NCBI GenBank assembly: GCA_050250695.1
Contig: JBFWOE010000049.1
Location: 1-18,860 of the forward strand
Direction of reading: 5' to 3'
DNA: 18,860 nucleotides
From: Ga0077527 sp050250695
GTDB lineage: Bacteria; Pseudomonadota; Gammaproteobacteria; Burkholderiales; SG8-41
In this document: one piece after another, positions 15,884 through 18,860 of the stretch
How positions within the stretch are numbered: position 1 is the first letter of the stretch
How the letters are laid out: every line of letters begins with the position of its first letter
Notes under the pieces: generated by a model
Told to the model about the DNA's origin: nothing
Databases searched by the model: none
Seen by the model: the letters and a program-made list of their open reading frames with translations, nothing else
Made by a program: the position numbers and the translations under genes

Positions 15884-18860
15884 ATGCCCGATACGCTGTC
15901 GTCATTGCCCCGCGAAACCATCGTCATCCGCGGCGCGCGCCAGAACAACCTGAAAAACCTGTCGCTGGAAATCCCGCTCAACGAACTGGTGGTGGTCACC
16001 GGAGTCTCCGGCAGCGGCAAGTCGTCGCTGGTGTTCGACACGCTCTACGCCGAAGGCCAGCGCCGTTACGTCGAGACGTTTTCGCCGTACGCGCGCCAGT
16101 TCCTCGACCGCCAGGACCGGCCCAAGGTCGACAGCATCGAGGGCATACCGCCGGCGATCGCCATCGACCAGGTCAATCCGGTGCGCACTTCGCGTTCCAC
16201 CGTGGGCACGATGACCGAGCTCAACGACCACCTGAAACTGCTGTTCGCGCGCGCGGCACATCTCTATTGCAAAGGCTGCGGGGCGAAAGTGTCCCGCGAC
16301 ACGCCGCAGACCATTTTCGACGCGCTGCAGGCCCGCGCGCAGGCTGCGGGCGATCCGCGGCTGGCGATCGCCTTCCCGGTGCCGGTGCCGGCGAACTTCA
16401 AGGCCGACGAAGTGAAATCGCTGCTCGCCGCGCAGGGCTACACACGTCTTCTGCATGAGGACATTGCCGGTTTCGAAGTGGTGCAGGACCGCCTGCGCAT
16501 GGGCAATGCCGATCGCGCGCGCGTGGTCGATGCGCTGGAAGCGGCACTGAAGGTCGGTCAGGGCCGTATCAATGTGCATGTACTCGCGGCGGATGACGCC
16601 AATGCCGCCAGCGGCACGGTTTGGCGTTATTCCGCGGATCTGCACTGCGCCGAATGCGACATCCATTACGCCGAACCGAATCCCAGCCTGTTTTCCTTCA
16701 ACTCGCCGATGGGCGCCTGCGATGCCTGCCGCGGCTTCGGCCGGGTGATCGGCCTTGATTTCGGGCTGGTGGTGCCGGACGAATCGAAATCACTGCGCGA
16801 CGGCGCGGTCAAGCCGTGGCAGACGCCATCGAACAGGGAATGCCAGGACGACCTGATGAAATACGCGCGGCTGCGCGGCATTCCTGTCGACAAACCCTGG
16901 CGCGAACTGTCGGCGAAGGAAAAACGCTGGGTGCTCGACGGCGAACCGGAATGGGAAAACTGGCGCAAGTCCTGGCCGGGAACCTGGTACGGGGTCGCGC
17001 GCTTTTTCAAGTGGCTGGAAACCAAGGCCTACAAGATGCACGTGCGGGTGCTGCTGTCCAAGTACCGCGCCTATACCGGATGCACGGCCTGCGGCGGCGC
17101 GCGGCTCAAAACCGATGCGCTGCTGTGGCGCATCGGTTCGTCTGCGAACGCCGGGACTGCATTGGGCGAACGCCCGCGTTACAAGCCGCACGGCGTGAAA
17201 TTCGGCGACGAACGGCTGGCGGCGCTGCCCGGCCTCACCGTGCATGACGTGATGCTGCTGCCCCTGGAGCGCACCAGGGCGCTGTTTGATGCGCTGGAGC
17301 TGCCGGCACCGCTGGACGAAGCCACCGAAATGCTGGTCGGCGAAATCCGCACCCGCCTTGACTACCTGAACCAGGTCGGCCTCGGCTACCTGACGCTGGA
17401 TCGCCAGTCGCGCACGCTGTCGGGTGGCGAAGTGCAGCGGATCAACCTGACCACCGCGCTGGGCACTTCGCTGGTCAACACCCTGTTCGTGCTCGATGAG
17501 CCTTCCATCGGCCTGCATCCGCGCGACATGGGTCGCGTGATCGGCGTCATGCACAAGTTGCGCGATGCCGGCAATTCGCTGGTGGTGGTGGAACACGATC
17601 CGCAGGTGATGCTCGCCGCCGACCGCCTGCTCGACATCGGGCCGGGACCGGGTTCGAAAGGCGGTGAAATCGTCGCCTTCGACACGCCGGCGCAGATCAT
17701 GCGGACGCCCGGTTCGGTCACCGGGCGTTACCTGTGCGGCATCCTGCGCACCGCGGAGCCGGGCAGACCGAATCCTCCCGCGGGCAAATCGCCGCAGATC
17801 CGGCTGCGCGGCGCAGCCGAACACAACCTGCGGCACATCGACGTCGACTTCCCGCTGCGGCGGCTGGTGTGCGTGACCGGAGTCTCGGGTTCGGGAAAAT
17901 CCACGCTGGTGCAGGACGTGCTGTATGCGGCGCTGCGCAAGGCTCTGGGCCAGCCGACCGAAACACCGGGAAAACACGACAGCCTTTACGGCGCGGACCA
18001 GGTCGGCGAGGTGGTGATGGTGGACCAGTCATCAATCGGCCGCACCACGCGTTCCAACCCGGCGAGTTACGTCGGGGCCTTTGATGCCGTGCGCAGCCGG
18101 TTTTCTTCTGCGCCGCTGGCGCAGTCGCGCGGCTACACCGCGGGCACCTTCAGCTTCAATTCAGGCACCGGGCGCTGTCCGACCTGCAGCGGCAACGGCT
18201 TCGAACATGTCGAGATGCAGTTCCTCTCCGACGTCTACCTGCGCTGCCCGGACTGCGATGGCCGGCGTTACCGTGCCGAGGTGCTGGAAATCACCGTCGA
18301 CGGCAAATCGATCGCCGACGTGCTCGACATGACGGTGGCCGACGCGCTGGAGTTTTTCAACCATGCGCCGGACATCGTGCGCGTTTTGCGGCCGCTGGTC
18401 GACGTCGGCCTCGACTACCTGAAACTCGGCCAGCCGGTGCCGACCCTGTCCGGCGGCGAGGCGCAGCGGCTGAAGCTCGCGGGGTTCCTCGCGGAAGCCG
18501 CGCAGGGCGGGCGCAACGCGGTCGGCGCCAAAGGCACGCTGTTCCTGTTCGATGAGCCGACCACGGGACTGCATTTCGACGACGTGCGCAAACTGCTGGC
18601 GGCGTTCCGCAAACTGATCGCCGCCGGGCATTCGCTGATCGTCATCGAACACAACCTCGACGTGATACGCGCCGCCGACTGGATCATCGACCTCGGCCCC
18701 GAAGGCGGCGATGCCGGCGGCATGATCGTCTGCACCGGCACGCCGGAGACGGTGGCAGCACATGACGCCTCTCACACCGGCAAGGCATTGCGCGATTACG
18801 CCGCGGCTCCGGGCGCCCCGCCGGCCATGCCCAAGGCGCTGCCTGCCACCGCACGACACG
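15884..18860 (+). CDS. uvrA: UvrA paralog, excinuclease ABC subunit A family, open at right edge
   Basis: An ABC-type ATPase with UvrA architecture, 992 codons so far with no stop. ATPase half one has Walker A GVSGSGKSS (40-48), signature LSGGE (512-516) and Walker B FVLDEPS (535-541, D538). Half two has GVSGSGKST (666-674), LSGGE (855-859) and FLFDEPT (D890). Zinc cysteines are C255/C258 with C279/C282, and C765/C768 with C788/C791, the last in the 19-residue spacing of UvrA zinc finger three. It would recognise DNA damage as a dimer. FSPYARQFLDRQDRPKVD and PAIAIDQVNPVRTS differ from housekeeping UvrA (LSAYARQFL, EQK-TSHNPRS), so it is a paralog. UvrA homology ends near residue 972, yet the frame continues into an Ala/Pro-rich stretch; some Burkholderiales paralogs are roughly double length with a second UvrA unit. 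The ATG at 15884 begins 12 codons before VIRGAR. Confidence 0.93.
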   Translation, partial: MPDTLSSLPRETIVIRGARQNNLKNLSLEIPLNELVVVTGVSGSGKSSLVFDTLYAEGQRRYVETFSPYARQFLDRQDRPKVDSIEGIPPAIAIDQVNPVRTSRSTVGTMTELNDHLKLLFARAAHLYCKGCGAKVSRDTPQTIFDALQARAQAAGDPRLAIAFPVPVPANFKADEVKSLLAAQGYTRLLHEDIAGFEVVQDRLRMGNADRARVVDALEAALKVGQGRINVHVLAADDANAASGTVWRYSADLHCAECDIHYAEPNPSLFSFNSPMGACDACRGFGRVIGLDFGLVVPDESKSLRDGAVKPWQTPSNRECQDDLMKYARLRGIPVDKPWRELSAKEKRWVLDGEPEWENWRKSWPGTWYGVARFFKWLETKAYKMHVRVLLSKYRAYTGCTACGGARLKTDALLWRIGSSANAGTALGERPRYKPHGVKFGDERLAALPGLTVHDVMLLPLERTRALFDALELPAPLDEATEMLVGEIRTRLDYLNQVGLGYLTLDRQSRTLSGGEVQRINLTTALGTSLVNTLFVLDEPSIGLHPRDMGRVIGVMHKLRDAGNSLVVVEHDPQVMLAADRLLDIGPGPGSKGGEIVAFDTPAQIMRTPGSVTGRYLCGILRTAEPGRPNPPAGKSPQIRLRGAAEHNLRHIDVDFPLRRLVCVTGVSGSGKSTLVQDVLYAALRKALGQPTETPGKHDSLYGADQVGEVVMVDQSSIGRTTRSNPASYVGAFDAVRSRFSSAPLAQSRGYTAGTFSFNSGTGRCPTCSGNGFEHVEMQFLSDVYLRCPDCDGRRYRAEVLEITVDGKSIADVLDMTVADALEFFNHAPDIVRVLRPLVDVGLDYLKLGQPVPTLSGGEAQRLKLAGFLAEAAQGGRNAVGAKGTLFLFDEPTTGLHFDDVRKLLAAFRKLIAAGHSLIVIEHNLDVIRAADWIIDLGPEGGDAGGMIVCTGTPETVAAHDASHTGKALRDYAAAPGAPPAMPKALPATARH

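Overview
The window is high-GC bacterial chromosome, most likely from a betaproteobacterium of the Burkholderiales type. The clues are an orphan Bug/TctC periplasmic solute receptor inside a carboxylate-catabolism operon, TauD-, MmgE/PrpD- and RraA-family enzymes as neighbours, and a divergent UvrA paralog. No rRNA, tRNA, CRISPR array, transposase or phage gene was seen. The taxonomic call is inference from gene content.

Layout. 1-1359: the N-terminus of a minus-strand receiver-like protein cut by the window edge, a long stretch without a supported gene, a small orphan protein on the plus strand (773-1147), and an AT-rich spacer holding a possible minus-strand gene remnant. 1360-3410: a minus-strand pair, an SDR oxidoreductase followed by a muconate-cycloisomerase-like enolase-superfamily enzyme. 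3613-8917: a tightly packed plus-strand operon with an aconitase paralog, an ICL/PEPM-superfamily enzyme resembling PA4872 oxaloacetate decarboxylase, a Bug receptor (frameshifted in a run of seven C), and an RraA/HMG-aldolase-like protein. 8954-12251: a minus-strand group made of an MmgE/PrpD protein, an alpha/beta hydrolase whose nucleophile serine appears to be lysine, and a TauD/TfdA dioxygenase with its own promoter. 12645-14724: two overlapping genes for exported proteins, one unrecognised and one a secreted alpha/beta hydrolase. 14729-15766: a zinc alcohol dehydrogenase on the minus strand. 15884 to the right edge: a UvrA paralog still open after 992 codons.

How it fits together. The centre reads as a catabolic island for an imported multi-carboxylate. 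The receptor would capture it, the aconitase paralog and perhaps the MmgE/PrpD protein would dehydrate or hydrate it, and the ICL/PEPM and RraA-type enzymes would split or decarboxylate the 2-oxo or 2-hydroxy acid towards pyruvate-level products. Three of its folds (PrpD, aconitase/AcnD, PrpB) are those of the methylcitrate cycle, but no PrpC synthase is present and key residues differ, so the substrate is probably not methylcitrate. This pathway is a hypothesis. Two sites, at 1328-1345 and 12273-12290, share 16 of 18 bases and may be a common operator or promoter element.
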